From Lamellibrachia satsuma (Eukaryota; Annelida; Polychaeta; Sabellida; Siboglinidae), in assembly GCA_033239005.1 (NCBI GenBank), contig BSQZ01000098.1, forward strand, positions 564,501 through 628,500: DNA of 64,000 bases. The letters run 5' to 3'. The notes below the pieces were generated by a model. It was given only the letters and a program-made list of their open reading frames with translations. It did not search any database and was not told the DNA's origin. The translations under genes were made by a program, and so were the position numbers. Shown piece after piece: positions 36,690-48,989 of the stretch; positions within the stretch are counted from its first letter, which is position 1; each line of letters opens with the position of its first letter.

Positions 36690-37200
36690 TTCACCAACTG
36701 TCTCCCCTCCCCCATCCATCACCCTCATTCTCCCCTACCCATCCATCACCCTCATTCTCCCCTCCCCATCCATCACCCTCATTCTCCACTCACCCATCCA
36801 TCACCCTCATTCTCCACTCCCCCATCTATCACCCTCATTCTCCCCTCCCCCATCCATCACCCTCATTCTCCCCTCCCCTATCCATCACCCTCATTCTCCC
36901 CTCCCCTATCCATCACCCTCATTCTCCACTCCCCCATCCATCACACTCATTCTCCCTTCCCCCATCCATCACCCTCATTCTCCCCTCCCCTATCCATCAC
37001 CCTCATTCTCCACTCCCCCATCCATCACACTCATTCTCCCTTCCCCCATCCATCACCCTCATTCTCCCCTCCCCTATCCATCACCCTCATTCTCCACTCC
37101 CCTCCCGCAAAATATCTCTTCACGCAGTCCTCCCATCTCAGTCTTCCTCTTCTATCCCCTTCCATTCTGTCCATGTCCAGCCCACTTTAACCAGCTTCTC
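36690..37200. repeat. dispersed pyrimidine-rich repeat, copy 2, with 27-bp array
   Basis: About 15 units of CCATCCATCACCCTCATTCT (plus CCCCTCC) lie at 36705-37105. They are followed by the unexpanded remainder (AATATCTCTTCACGCAGTCC and CCAGCCCACTTTAACCAGCT) shared with the copy at 60020-60250. Confidence 0.85.
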
Positions 37201-37214
37201 ACCAGCTTCCTCAT

Positions 37215-37600
37215 GAGAAGCACACCCCTTCCACACACCCCCTCCACAAACCCGCTCCACACACCCCTTCCACCCACCCTACCCTCCGCACACACCCCCT
37301 TTACACACCTCAGCAATCCACACACCCCCACCCTCCACACACCCCCGCCCTCCACATACCCCCTCCACACACACCTATACCCTCCGTATACCCCCTCAAC
37401 ACACCTTGGTCCTCCACAAATCCCCACTCTCCGCACACCCCCACCCTCCGCACACCCCCAACCTCCGCACACCCCCTCCATACACCCCTACCCTCCACAC
37501 ACCTCGGTCCTTCACACACCCCACATTCAACACATTCCGGCCATCCAAACACTCTCTCCGCATACCCCACCCTCTGCACATCAAGGCCCTCCATACACCT
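37215..37600. repeat. degenerate CCCTCCACACACCCC array
   Basis: A C-rich imperfect repeat of about 14-20 bp merges on the right into the next array. Confidence 0.85.
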
Positions 37601-38865
37601 CACACTAACACAGTGAAGGCCTACTACACTCACACAGTGAAGGCCTACTACACTCACACAGTGAAGGCCTGCTACACTCACACAGTGAAGGCCTTGACTA
37701 CACTCACACAGTGAAGGCCTACTACACTCACACAGTGAAGGCCTTGACAACACTCACACAGTGAAGGCCTGCTACACTCACACAGTGAAGGCCTACTACA
37801 CTCACATAGTGAAGGCCTTGACTACACTCACACAGTGAAGGCCTACTACACTCACACAGTGAAGGCCTTGACTACACTCACACAGTGAAGGCCTTGACAA
37901 CACTCACACAGTGAAGGCCTGCTACACTCACACAGTGAAGGCCTGCTACACTCACACAGTGAAGGCCTACTACACTCACACAGTGAAGGCCTTGACTACA
38001 CTCACACAGTGAAGGCCTACTACACTCACACAGTGAAGGCCTTGACTACACTCACACAGTGAAGGCCTACTACACTCACACAGTGAAGGCCTGCTACACT
38101 CACACAGTGAAGGCCTACTACACTCACACAGTGAAGGCCTTGACTACACTCACACAGTGAAGGCCTACTACACTCACACACAGTGAAGGCCTGCTACACT
38201 CACACAGTGAAGGCCTTGACTACACTCACACAGTGAAGGCCTACTACACTCACACAGTGAAGGCCTTGACTACACTCACACAGTGAAGGCCTACTACACT
38301 CACACAGTGAAGGCCTGCTACACTCACACAGTGAAGGCCTTGACTACACTCACACAATGAAGGCCTACAACACTCACACAGTGAAGGCCTTGAATACACT
38401 CACACAGTGAAGGTGTGCTACACTCACACAGTGAAGGCCTACTAAACTCACACAGTGAAGGCCTTGACAACACTCACACAGTGAAGGCCTGCTACACTCA
38501 CACAGTGAAGGCCTACTACACTCACACAGTGAAGGCCTTGACAACACTCACACATTGAAGGCCTGCTACACTCACACAGTGAAGGCCTGCTACACTCACA
38601 CAGTGAAGGCCTGCTACACTCACACAGTGGAGGCCTGCTACACTCACACAGTGAAGGCCTACTACACTCACACAGTGAAGGCCTTGACAACACTCACACA
38701 TTGAAGGCCTGCTACACTCACACAGTGAAGGCCTGCTACACTCACACAGTGAAGGCCTGCTACACTCACACAGTGGAGGCCTGCTACACTCACACAGTGA
38801 AGGCCTACTACACTCACATAGTGAAGGACTTGACAACACTCACACAGTGAAGGCCTGCTACACTC
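37601..38865. repeat. 24-bp minisatellite, about 52 copies
   Basis: The core is CTACACTCACACAGTGAAGG followed by CCTA, CCTG or CCTTGA. The CCTTGA variant recurs at fairly regular intervals, showing block duplication. Confidence 0.97.
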
Positions 38866-39009
38866 CAGCACAACAAAGCACTGTTTGCCCAGTGACTGAC
38901 ATCACAAGATATTATTTACCCATCACAGAAACTTTTATTTGCACTTGCATTGTCAGTGCAAGTGAACTGATGTTTCTCTTTGCACAGGGCTTGTCAGAGT
39001 GAGGTGTTT

Positions 39010-39280
39010 CACTGTTCAGTATGCTGTCAGTCTGTCATCTGTTGTCAGCCAGTAGGTTATCTGTTGTTAGTCAGTCCAATATATGTTGTCAGTCAGTCCA
39101 TCATCTGTTCTTAGTCAGTCTGTTATCTCTTATCAGTCAGTCCGTCATCTGTTGTCAGTCAGTCCGTTATCTGTTGTCAGTCAGTCCGTTGTCTGTCAGT
39201 CTGTCATCTGTTGTCAATCAGTCCATGATCTGTTGTCAGTCAGTCTGTCATCTGTTGTCAGCCAGTCTGTCATTTGCTGG
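39010..39280. repeat. about 22-bp array (GTCAGTCAGTCCGTTATCTG type)
   Basis: About 12 units of GTTGTCAGTCAGTCCGTCAT with variants. Confidence 0.93.
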
Positions 39281-39670
39281 CCATGTCAGAAGAATTGAGG
39301 TTATAGGGAATAATAATTTTATATAATTTTCACAAAACAAAATAACCATTATTATATGCAATTACTTTCATGAATATTTACTGCTTTTGAAAGTTCTCTA
39401 TTTATTAGCCATATTATTAATCACTCATATTTTATGAAAATACTTGAATTTTACAAAATTTGGCATTTCTGGAATGCAGCTTTGTAACTCGTATGTGAAT
39501 TCTGTTTGTTTACCTTCTAAAAGAATCATGGGGGTCACTCAAACACCAAGTAATTTTTTGTTGCCAAATTAAAACACCCAACGCATATTGAAAAGGTTTA
39601 AACAATTAACTGCATCCAGAAAGGAAATTTTTCACGAGTGATTAAATCTGTTTATACAAATCTATCTGGA

Positions 39671-41605
39671 CTAACCAGTCACAGGTTTGAGGTCAAATGT
39701 TACTCCATTTTCTTGTGTGGTTCTACCTAGCGCAGCATCCCCTATTTTATATTCTTCGTCCATGTTTCCATGTCCTGTGTGTATACATTTACACTTCCCA
39801 AAATTGAATAACATTTGCCATTTTTCTGACCATTTAACTAATTTATCTAGATCATCCTGTAAACTTTGTTTATCTGTATCATTTGTAACCTTTCTGAATA
39901 CTTTTGTGTCATCTGCAAATTTGAGTACTTTGCTAGATATGTCATCTTCTAGATCATTTATATATATTAAAAACAGTATAGGGCCTAATACTGATCCCTG
40001 TGGTACCCCACTCAAAACCGATTTCCAGTTTGAAATCTCACCGTCTACCATTACTCTCTGTCTTCTGTGTGTAAGCCACTTTTTTATCCAGCTGATTGCA
40101 TCATTACCTATACCATGGGCTTTTAGTTTAAGTATCAATCTTTGGTGTGGAACTTTAACGAAAGCTTTCTGAAAATCTAAGTAGACAACATCCATTGGTG
40201 ACCTGTCATTTACCCACTTTGTAATTTCTTCAAAAAAACACAAGAGATTGGTTAGACATGACCTTGCTTTTAGGAACCCATGTTGAGATGTATTTATTAA
40301 ATTATGTTTTACAAGGAATTCCACCATGTGGTCTCTAATTAATGTTTCGAGTAATTTACATATAACTGATGTTAAACTCACTGGTCTGTAATTTTCTGGC
40401 TTGTTCCTCGATCCCTTCTTAAATAGTGACGTAATGTTTGCTTCTTTCCATTCTGATGGAACTATTCCTTCTTCTGGTGACAAGTTAAACAATTTTGCAA
40501 GTGGTGTACTAATTTGCTCAACAATTTCCTTAAGCAGTTTTCTAATTTCAGTTGTAGTTAGGTTAAGTGCCTCTTTGTATTTTGCATAGTCTTCATCCTT
40601 TCTGGTACGCCTATAAACCCTCCACATAGTTTGCTTAAACACTATTTTTCTAATAGCTTCTTTTGACAAGTGTTTCTTTCTAGACCGTTTTCCTTGTTTT
40701 TTCAAGGGAACAAATTTATCGATGATACTCTCAATTTCATATTTTAGAATATTCCAACATTCAATTGCGGTCTTATTCATCAGCATGTTATTCCAATCTA
40801 GCTTTGCTAAGTATTTTCTCATATCTTTATAGTTACCTTTGTGGAAGTTTCTCCTATACGTTTTTTTATTTTTACTTCCTGATTTTACATTGATGTCAAA
40901 ATGTATTTGATTGTGGTCACTGTTACCCAATGGTTCATGTATTTTTACATTGCGAACTAATTCTTTTTGTGATGATAAAACTATATCTAATACATTTTCT
41001 CCCCTGGTTGGTTCTAGCACGTGCTGAGTAAGGAAGCTCTCCTGAATGAAAAATAAAAATTGTTGGTCATCACCCCCCGTACTCTCTACAGATTTCCATT
41101 GTATGTGTCCATGGTTAAAATCTCCCATTATGATACATTCCCCTTTACTAACTTCCTTTATAGCATTTTGTATTTTTGTGTTATCCGCTTCGTTTATGTT
41201 TGGACTTCGGTAAACTAATCCAATAGTTAATTTTGAATTTCCTGAAACTATTTTGCACCAAACAGCTTCATCGTAATCTGCTTTCCTTTCTAATTTTATT
41301 TCATAAGCCTGAATAGATTCTTTAACATATAAAATAACTCCCCCTCCCCTTCTTCCTATTCGATCTCTCCTAAACATTACGTATCCTGTCAATCCTAATT
41401 CAGCATCTGTAATGTCTGTGTTGGCCCATGTTATACCAATTATGTGAGGGTCAATATCTTCTACCATAATGTTTAATTCGTTCTTCTTATTTATTATACT
41501 CCTAGCATTTAAACACACGCATCTATAACCTGCTTCAGACATGTTTTTCGGGCATTTTGTTATTGGTTTTTCTGTACTAGTGGGCTCTTGTCCTGCTTGA
41601 GGCAT
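39671..41605 (-). mobile_element. CR1-like LINE: endonuclease plus reverse transcriptase in one open frame, internally deleted
   Basis: An open frame of 644 codons starts at the first Met (41605). The N-terminal third is an apurinic-type endonuclease: LNARSII near residue 32, IIMGDFN near 160, NSDHNQIHF near 233. The C-terminal half is a reverse transcriptase: NYRPVSLTSVICKLLE, QHGFLKARSCLTNLL, YLDFQKAF, SGVPQGSVLGP and FADD. Compared with the usual layout, about 130 residues between the two domains are missing (junction near 40535), yet the frame is preserved. The endonuclease reads GITWAN where relatives have a Glu before the Trp. The second Asp of motif A is Val, and the end is cut after FNFGKCKC. 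It is almost certainly inactive. Clade: CR1-like, from motif order and spacing. Confidence 0.93.
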
Positions 41606-41639
41606 CTCTAAGTAACCCCCCTGCGCTTCTAGTTTAAAT

Positions 41640-42117
41640 AGTGTTGACTACCAAAAATATTCGTTAAATGTCTTAGACTCATAAAGGCAAAATTGAACCA
41701 AACAGCATGGCCTGGCATAAATGTTCTATCTACTCACAGCTAAACCTTGGGTTACAACGTCCATGCTCTAGCTATGCACAAGTTGTTCTACATTAATCCT
41801 TTTTGATGAGACGTTGGTTCCTCAGTTATTTAACCAGACACAGGAAAACGTGAACCCAGAATGATCAGGCTTGCTATCCAATGTGTTTTCCAAACTCTCC
41901 GCCAGAGGACGCCACTTGAATATATTGAACTACGCTGCTATTTTGGGCTGGGTTTGGCTGAATTGAAGAGTCAGTCCGCACGCGGACAGGTTTGGCCGTA
42001 GTTTTTAGAATATTTGAGTATATTTAATTTGTTTGCAGTTTCTTTGTCATTTTCTTACTTTTACTTGTATTACAAACTATATTTAAAGTAGTGTTATAGA
42101 ATATTTTAACATGGTTA
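41640..42117. other. flanking sequence of the LINE, nothing recognised
   Basis: This may include the LINE 5' untranslated region, but no boundary or target duplication was found. Confidence 0.4.
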
Positions 42118-42899
42118 TCTTGTTGTAACCCACGTCTGGATGAAGTAATGAGAGAAACCCATGTCTGGATGAGGTAATGAGAGAAATCCATGTCTGGATG
42201 AGGTAATGAGGGTAACCCATGTCTGGATGAGGTAATGAGAGTAACCCATGTCTGGGTGAGGTAATGAGAGTAACCCATGTCTGGGTGAGGTAATTTATGG
42301 GGCGCGATAGCATACCGGTTAGAAGGCCGGACTCTCAATCGAGAGAACCCGGTTTCAAATCCCACTGCGGTCGCTTCGAACCTTTGGCAAGTTTGATCAC
42401 CCCACGTTGCCACAGTTCACTCAGCTGTATAAATGAGTACCTGGCAATACAGACAGTAGTGGATATGTGAACGAATAGCCTTCGCGCAGCAATTGCAGCG
42501 TGGCTGAATACTTCCCAAAGAAGTTGAGATGGCCTTGGAATGAACAGGTCTGCCAGGGGGTGAAGTCTAAAGCGCTTTGAGCAGTCAGATGGACCGGATA
42601 CAGCGCTATATAAGAACGTACCTTTACTTTTTAATGAGAGTAACCCTTGTCTGGGTGAGGTAATGATAGTAACCCATGTCTGGATGAGGTAATGAGAGTA
42701 ACCCACGTCTGGGTCAGGTAATGAGAGTAACCCATGTCTGGGTGAAGTAATGAGGGTAACCCATGTCTGGATGAGGTAATGAGAGTAACCCACGTCTTGG
42801 TGAGGTAATGAGAGTAACCCACGTCTTGGTGAGGTAATGAGAGTAACCCACGTCTGGGTGAGGTAATGAGAGTAACCCACGTCTGGGTGAGGTAATGAG
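42118..42899. repeat. 29-bp minisatellite split by a SINE
   Basis: The core is GTAACCCATGTCTGGATGAG followed by GTAATGAGA. About 6 units lie at 42118-42298 and about 9 at 42633-42899, with the SINE between. Confidence 0.97.
42299..42632 (+). mobile_element. tRNA-derived SINE, apparently full length
   Basis: The first 76 bp look like a tRNA: the start is GGGGCGCGA, box A is TAGCATACCGG (42308-42318) and box B is GGTTTCAAATCCC (42351-42363). A tRNA-unrelated body of about 200 bp follows, then the tail AGCGCTATATAAGAACGTAC with a short T-rich 3' end. It would be transcribed by RNA polymerase III. The flanking array breaks at GGTAAT on the left and resumes with TAATGAGAG, giving a duplication of only about 4 bp (TAAT). 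Copies or fragments lie at 20158, 24780 and 25900. Confidence 0.88.
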
Positions 42900-43189
42900 G
42901 CACATGTTCTTAAACTTATATAAATACATTCTGTATGAATATTTGTAATAAATCAACAATACATATATTGCTGATCCTTGAGACATCCAATTAATCCAAG
43001 GGATACATTTTGAAGGGGTCAATAATAAACTTGAACAAATAAACCCCATGTTTCATCCATCCCAGGAAAGACATACCCCTATATTGCTCGTGCTATGGAA
43101 ATGCGCCTACATTCCACCTACGCCTACCTAAAGTTCGATCGCCAACACTGATCCATAAAGACTTACACCTAATATTTCTCAAACTGGTT

Positions 43190-43950
43190 TTATTGAAATG
43201 CCTGGAGAAATTCATTTACGCTCGGATAACGGACATCGCCAGCGACCAGGTTGACCCTCAACAATATGGGCCAACCCTCGCTATAGATTCCCCCAGAACC
43301 ATGATCCGTGTACTTCTCATCGATTTTAGCAGAGCCTTTGATAGAGTTGACCACCATGCTCTACTAACAAAATGTACATCACTTGGACTCTCAAATGTCC
43401 TCATCAAATGGCTGATCTCTTTCCTTTGTCAACGCAAACAGCGAGTAGAGATCGGCAGTGTGACATCGGAGTTCATTACTGTCAACGCACGTGTGCCACA
43501 AGGAACAATATCCGGCCCACTTGGCTTTAGGCATCACATGAATGACTTGCAAACAGCCAGTGAACACGTGACATACGTAGACGACGGCACACTGTGGGAA
43601 GAAGGTTCAGCCTCCGGCCTCAACAGCTCACTCCAAACAATAGCAGGCGAAGTCGCGCAATGGACTACGCATCTGTTTCAAGAGAACACCTGCAGACATC
43701 CCGGCACTGACGATCAACGACAGACCCATCGAGCATGCTCTACCAAGCGTCACACTAACAGATTACTTAAAATGGCAACCCCCACACAGACGAAATAGCC
43801 GCTAAAGCATCACAATGCCTCTATTTCATAGTCCTAATCAATTGAGCCGTACTTGTTATACTTTTTTATATTTGTTACGTACGCCTGTACTATTCAGCTA
43901 TGATGGCTGCAAAGCGGATCAACTCTGTTATTATTATTGATAGATCTATC
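43190..43950 (+). mobile_element. LINE reverse transcriptase fragment (second family), broken
   Basis: An open frame carries MKCLEKFIYARI, then IDFSRAFDRVDHHALL (motif A), VPQGTISGPLGF (motif B) and TYVDDGT (motif C). Part of the fingers domain is deleted after DPQQYG. After EVAQWTTHLF the coding homology is lost, and the rest is a shortened 3' end finishing in TTATTATTATTGATAG. It differs clearly from the CR1-like copies in the window (YVDD rather than FADD). Inactive. Confidence 0.85.
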
Positions 43951-44744
43951 CCAAGAAAGATATGCCCTGTTTCATCTATCCCTGGAAAAATACCCCGTTT
44001 AATCTACCCTGGTCTAACCCCTGTCTGAGTTGGTGCCCTTACAATAATATATTCTCACTCACCATTGTTTGTGTGACAATACACCACTCGAGATCGTCAT
44101 CAAAGCATGTCTCCGTCTAGACATCAAATACATTTAGTTAAACACCCCAATATGGGTGTTGGGATCCACTAAAACACCCAACTCCCCTCAGCAGCGTCAG
44201 TCAAACAATGAAAGGCTAAACTGTATGCCCCCCCTCCACCCCCTTCCACCCACCCCACACCCCCCCCCCACACACACAGAACAAATCCATAATTGCAGAT
44301 TAAATCTGAGAACAAATTGAGCATTCAGTGGGCCCATGGCTTCTAGCTGCTTGCGGCCAGATGGCCTGACAATGACTGCACGACAGATTAGAGGGCATTA
44401 AGGCAATCTGTCCTGACGATCTGTTGTGTCTGCTTCCAGACAAACTGTCCCATTGTGTCATTGCATCATGGCTGCTCTCACTGGGCAACCATTTTCTTCT
44501 TGCCTGGATGTGCTTCTGTCAAGATGCTTACCAGCTAGCAGGCTGGGACAGGTTCACGCTTTTGAGAGGGAGACATGTCACGATAAGGGGTTAACATTTT
44601 TGAAAAGGGGGGGCGAAAAGGGGGTTATATTTTTGGAAAAGGCGTTCACAAAAAGGAGGGTTCATGTTAACTCCCTGACCCCCCCCCGAATCCCTGACCA
44701 CTGATGTTTCACGAAACTAGAAATAAAATATGTTTGTGTTGTGT

Positions 44745-45270
44745 GTGGTGGAAGTCTAATGGTTAAGTCTAATGGTGGAAGTCTAATGGTTAAGTCGGGA
44801 AGTGTACCATCATCCTGTACTAACATAACTACAAATGACATTCTAATGGTGGAAGTCTAATGGTTAAGTCTAATGGTGGAAGTCTAATGGTTAAGTCGGG
44901 AAGTGTACCATCATCCTGTACTAGCATAACTACAAATGACATTCTAATGGTGGAAGTCTAATGGTTAAGTCGGGAAGTGTACCATCATCCTGTACTAACA
45001 TAACTACAAATGACATTCTAATGGTGGAAGTCTAATGGTTAAGTATAATGGTGGAAGTCTAATGGTTAAGTCGGGAAGTGTACCATCATCCTGTACTAGC
45101 ATAACTACAAATGACATTCTAATGGTGGAAGTCTAATGGTTAAGTCGGGAAGTGTACCATCATCCTGTACTAGCATAACTACAAATGACATTCTAATGGT
45201 GGAAGTCTAATGGTTAAGTCGGGAAGTGTACCATCATCTTGTACTAGCATAACTACAAATGACATTCAGT
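44745..45270. repeat. about 74-bp array, 6 copies with internal sub-repeat
   Basis: The core is TCTAATGGTTAAGTCGGGAA, then a GTGTACCATCATCCTGTACT and ACAAATGACATTC segment. Some units have an extra copy of the 20-bp subunit TAATGGTGGAAGTCTAATGG, so unit length alternates. Confidence 0.95.
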
Positions 45271-45349
45271 ATATATTTTTTATGGATTTACTTCCAAATT
45301 TAATTGTCATTCATTATATGTACATATTGTTTGACCGATATGCAAGACT

Positions 45350-45757
45350 GTAGTGACAAAAAGCACATTTATACGAGCGATTTTTGTCCGATTATATTGT
45401 ATGATGCAGTGTTGTATGATGCAGTGTTGCAGGACGACGCACAAACTAATTATGCGTGCGTTTACACGAGCTATATGTACCAAGACACCATGACGTGCGA
45501 TTTTTGACTTATGCCAATCGCTGATTAACAACTCTGCTTCAAGAATTGCATCTAACTGTCGTTGACCTGTCGTTGACCTGTCGTAGACCTGGGTCTGCAG
45601 ACTGCAATCGTAGCCACACATTTGCCTCGCTAATCGGTCTAGCTATGGTGTTTACATCAGCGATTTGTGTATAATTATGTAGTACTACACGGTCTCGTAC
45701 GACATAATTGGACATAAATCGCTCGTGTGATTGTGAACGGGCCTCAAATCTTCGTCC
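45350..45757. mobile_element. MITE-like element with imperfect terminal inverted repeats
   Basis: The left end AAGCACATTTATACGAGCGA, then TTTTTGTCCGATTATATTG, pairs with the reverse complement of the right end, GTTCACAATCACACGAGCGA then TTTATGTCCAATTATGTCG. About 40 bp are paired with mismatches. There is no coding capacity. Exact ends and target duplication could not be fixed. It is probably a non-autonomous DNA transposon. Confidence 0.6.
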
Positions 45758-45979
45758 ACTCCCGTAGCATTACAACCGTTTGGGGTTTTAACATGTACAG
45801 CCGGTTAGCCACTTCAGTCACGTCAGTAACGGGATTTAACATCATTAAGGGCATGTTTAGAGAGACAGCGTCCGATGAGACAGCGCGGCCCGAGTGACTC
45901 CAAGCCGGACCACGACACGCGGCAGACGCACAACTGTTTCCGTGAAACCCGCCAGGTGGCACAACCTTTAGATTCGACT

Positions 45980-46350
45980 TAGCAAGACTTGCGAAACACT
46001 AGACGGTGGCGCCTAATCGCGACCGGTTAGGTTTATACCACAGTTACCAGGTGGTCATTGTAGCGTTACATGGGCCTTGACAATTTGGTCACTATTTATT
46101 GTGTTTAGTCGGGATTTCTCGTGTGGTCAGCACTGTTTATTCAATTTGAACACAGCAAGCAGTTATATTCGCAACCGCGACTGACGGCAGAGAACAGAGA
46201 CAGTAAAGTGGGGAGGTATCAAGTCGTCAGTTTGTTGTGTTTGGTTAGGATGTACATAATCCATGTCTTACAGTGTTGGAAGGTTAGTTCCAGTTGTAGC
46301 AATGTTCATCCAGACAGTCAGCAGCAGTAGCTGTTGCTAATGGCAATATC
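45980..46350 (+). repeat. dispersed repeat, copy 1
   Basis: This is homologous in opposite orientation to 57965-58213 plus 58881-58990. Shared words include TCTCGTGTGGTCAGCA, GAGCAGTTATAT-like stretches, TTAGGATGTACATAA and GTTCATCCAGACAGT. Its nature is unknown, possibly a LINE 5' region or an old non-coding element. Confidence 0.75.
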
Positions 46351-46409
46351 ACATCAAGCATGCTCAACCACCTAAACTGGCGCAGCTTCCAACAAAGGAG
46401 CCGACATCC

Positions 46410-48750
46410 GTTTGTCTTGTCTTATCTTGTCTTATCTTTCCCGTCTTTTCTTGTAGTGGTACTGGCCAACACTCATATGGAGTCAAACAGTCAGGGTTGG
46501 GTGCGCATGATATTTAGTTGTGTTTGTTTGGGACTAAGTGTGTCAGAGCTTGCTTAAATTGATGTGGTTCTGTGATGCTGGCTATTGTGTTTGGTAATGA
46601 ATTCCAATATTTTACTGTTCTGGGAAAATAAGAAACATTTTAACAGTTCTTGCTGGTGTGGATGTTCTCCTGGTTGTTAGGTGCTCTAGGTATATATATT
46701 TTAGTCATTTCTGACACACACATTTTCTCTGGATGTGTAGTCGTTGTGACAAAAGCGAGCCGCCCGTATCTGCACAATCTCTATTTTGTTAATGAGGACC
46801 TGGTTGTGGGGGTTTAGGAGTGGACGAACAAATGTTGTGTAGGCAGTAGTTTTGTTGTATTGAGGGCATGAGTAGAGATTCCGTCTGTCGAATGCAAGGG
46901 TACGGTTTGCTGAGGCTGTGACCCATATATAGGGATGACTGTCAGTTACCTGTAGTATTGAATCTCCTAGTGTGTAACTGAAGTGTTTTACATGTTTTGC
47001 ACGTGTAAGTCTCACAGCGAAGCATTTTTTTGGGTATTGAAGTGCATCTAAAAATCATGTTCCCATTGTGCCAGTTTGTTTAGATCTTTTTGTAGTTCTT
47101 GTGAGTCAAACTAATTTTTTATTCCTCTGTTAGAGGATACGGTCATGCGCAAACAGACGGACTGTGGAGTGAATATTGTCAGGTAGAACATTAATGTATA
47201 CCAGGAAAAGTAATGGTCCCAGTACCGTTCATTGAGGTACACCCGAAACAACGTTGGTCCAGGTCAGGTGTTCTCCACCGACAACAACTCTCTGTTCGCG
47301 ACACTTGAGGAAGTTGGAGATCCAGGTGTGTTTTGTTGTGGATACCATATCTCTTTAATTTATTAACAAACCGGTTATGGGGACGGTGTCAAATGCTTTT
47401 GAGAAGTCCATTATCATCATGTCCATCTGGTATTTATTATTTAAAGAAATAGCTAGATCGTGTGTGGTGAGTATTAATTGAGATTATGTGGAGTGTTTAC
47501 TGCGGAAGCCATGTTGTCTGTCTGTTAAGATTGCGTATCGGTCAAAGTGGTTCATGATATTAGAGTATACAATGTGTTCGAGGATTAGGGAGATGGAACG
47601 ATAATTTGATGCAAGTGACCAGTCTCCTTTCTTGAAGATGGGAGTGATGTTTGGCCCGTAACCAAGAGAGTGGGAGTTCCCCTGTGATGAGTGATTTTTG
47701 AAAGATTAGACTGAGGGCTGGAGCTAATTCGTTGGCGGCAAGTTAGATGATCCTGGCGGGCACCTCGTCGGGTCATGTCGCCATGTTTGGTTTTAAGCCG
47801 TGAAGTAATTTAACAACCCCTTCTGTTGTGACGATGATGTCAAGCATGGCTGGTATGTTTGTGTTTGGTTCTTGTGGTAAGTTGGTGTTTTCGTTTGTAA
47901 AGACTGACTTGAATTGGTTTTTGAGAATTGAATTTCGGCTTTCAGTCTGCTGTCTGACTCTAGACTGTTATATTTGTTTAGGGTTTTTATACCGATTATA
48001 TAAACTTTCATACTTTTGGCGTAGGACCACAATCGCGAGTCAGAACAAACATACGATATATATATATATCTTCTGTGCGCGTTTCTTGTCTCACAGTGTG
48101 TGGTGTCACGTGCAATACAAACATTTTCATAACTGGTTTGATGTTTCTGTTGCTCGTGTTGAAAGCCCTTTGTTTACGTTTGATTCGCCTGTTGATCCAG
48201 AGTGTTTGTTTACACTTAGATATTATTATGGTTGATATGTGAGAGTTCATTATTGAGTCAAAAGCAGTTTGAAATTCTTTGTACATTTCATTGACTGCAT
48301 TCATGGATGCATCCCTTGATATGAACTCATTACTCCATTTCTGGCACAACTGTAGATATTTCAAAAAGGGTGGGGATTGTTGTGAAGAACAAGTCCAAAG
48401 TGTTATTTATTCTGATGGGTTCACGGACGACTTGTTCTAGTCTAAAGTTATTAGCAATTTCAATTAACAGTTTTTTGCTGGGAGCAGCTCCACCTGGTTT
48501 TGTGCTGAGTAGGTCCCAATCTATATCGAGGAGATTAAAATCTCCAGCTAGCCATATATGTTCATTGTCTGAGCGTTTGATTTTGTTTATGGATTCATTT
48601 AGTTCATTCCTGTAGTCATTAGTGCTGCCAAATTGTGGTGATCTGTAGAATGCCCCAATTGTGACATTGTGTTGTTGTCTTGTCGTAGGCAACAACAAAG
48701 ACAATAACAAAGTCGAAGACATTCTGCTAGCACTGCACAAGTCCACAAAG
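46410..48750 (-). mobile_element. third LINE, heavily frameshifted, endonuclease to 3' tail
   Basis: Reading the minus strand from 48746, an endonuclease part has TIGAFYRSPQFG and WLAGDFNLLDIDW. A linker follows at 48360-48010. A reverse transcriptase can be pieced together across frames around 47650-47350: YRSISLILEH, DRQHGFRS, MIMDFSKAFDTVP. The C-terminal region lies at 47015-46600. The 3' end at about 46410-46440 carries an AAGATAAGATAAGACAAGAC tail. Many stops and frameshifts make it long dead. Clade uncertain within the CR1/Jockey group. Confidence 0.8.
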
Positions 48751-48885
48751 GGATTACCTACGTTCGTAGTGTCGGATTTGTCTACATCTGATGGATGTTT
48801 GCAGCATTGACTTTGGTGATATCATGCCTGAATTTCGCGCCATGAGGGCAGAAATCGCGGATTTGCAGAGAGATGTGACTATTGT
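48687..48885 (+). pseudogene. transposon ORF1-like fragment
   Basis: Two frames read VEDILLALHKSTKGLPTFVV then, after a shift, DVCSIDFGDIMPEFRAMRAE. This combination resembles the N-terminal part of proteins carried by transposons in many invertebrates (from memory of the pattern, not a search). The frame is broken near 48785. It probably belongs to the same relic as 49446-51000. Confidence 0.4.
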
Positions 48886-48989
48886 GAAATCGCGGGGGAT
48901 CAGTGGAATATTGGTACCAAAATTGGAATTAAAAAGGTTGGTACTAGTGTTTAGGGGTGCCCAAACTATGATCTAAATGTAAGATGGAC

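Noticed and set aside
42299..42374. Genuine tRNA gene
   Set aside because: Boxes A and B are present, but the stems do not pair as in a functional tRNA, and the sequence continues into a SINE body with other copies in the window.
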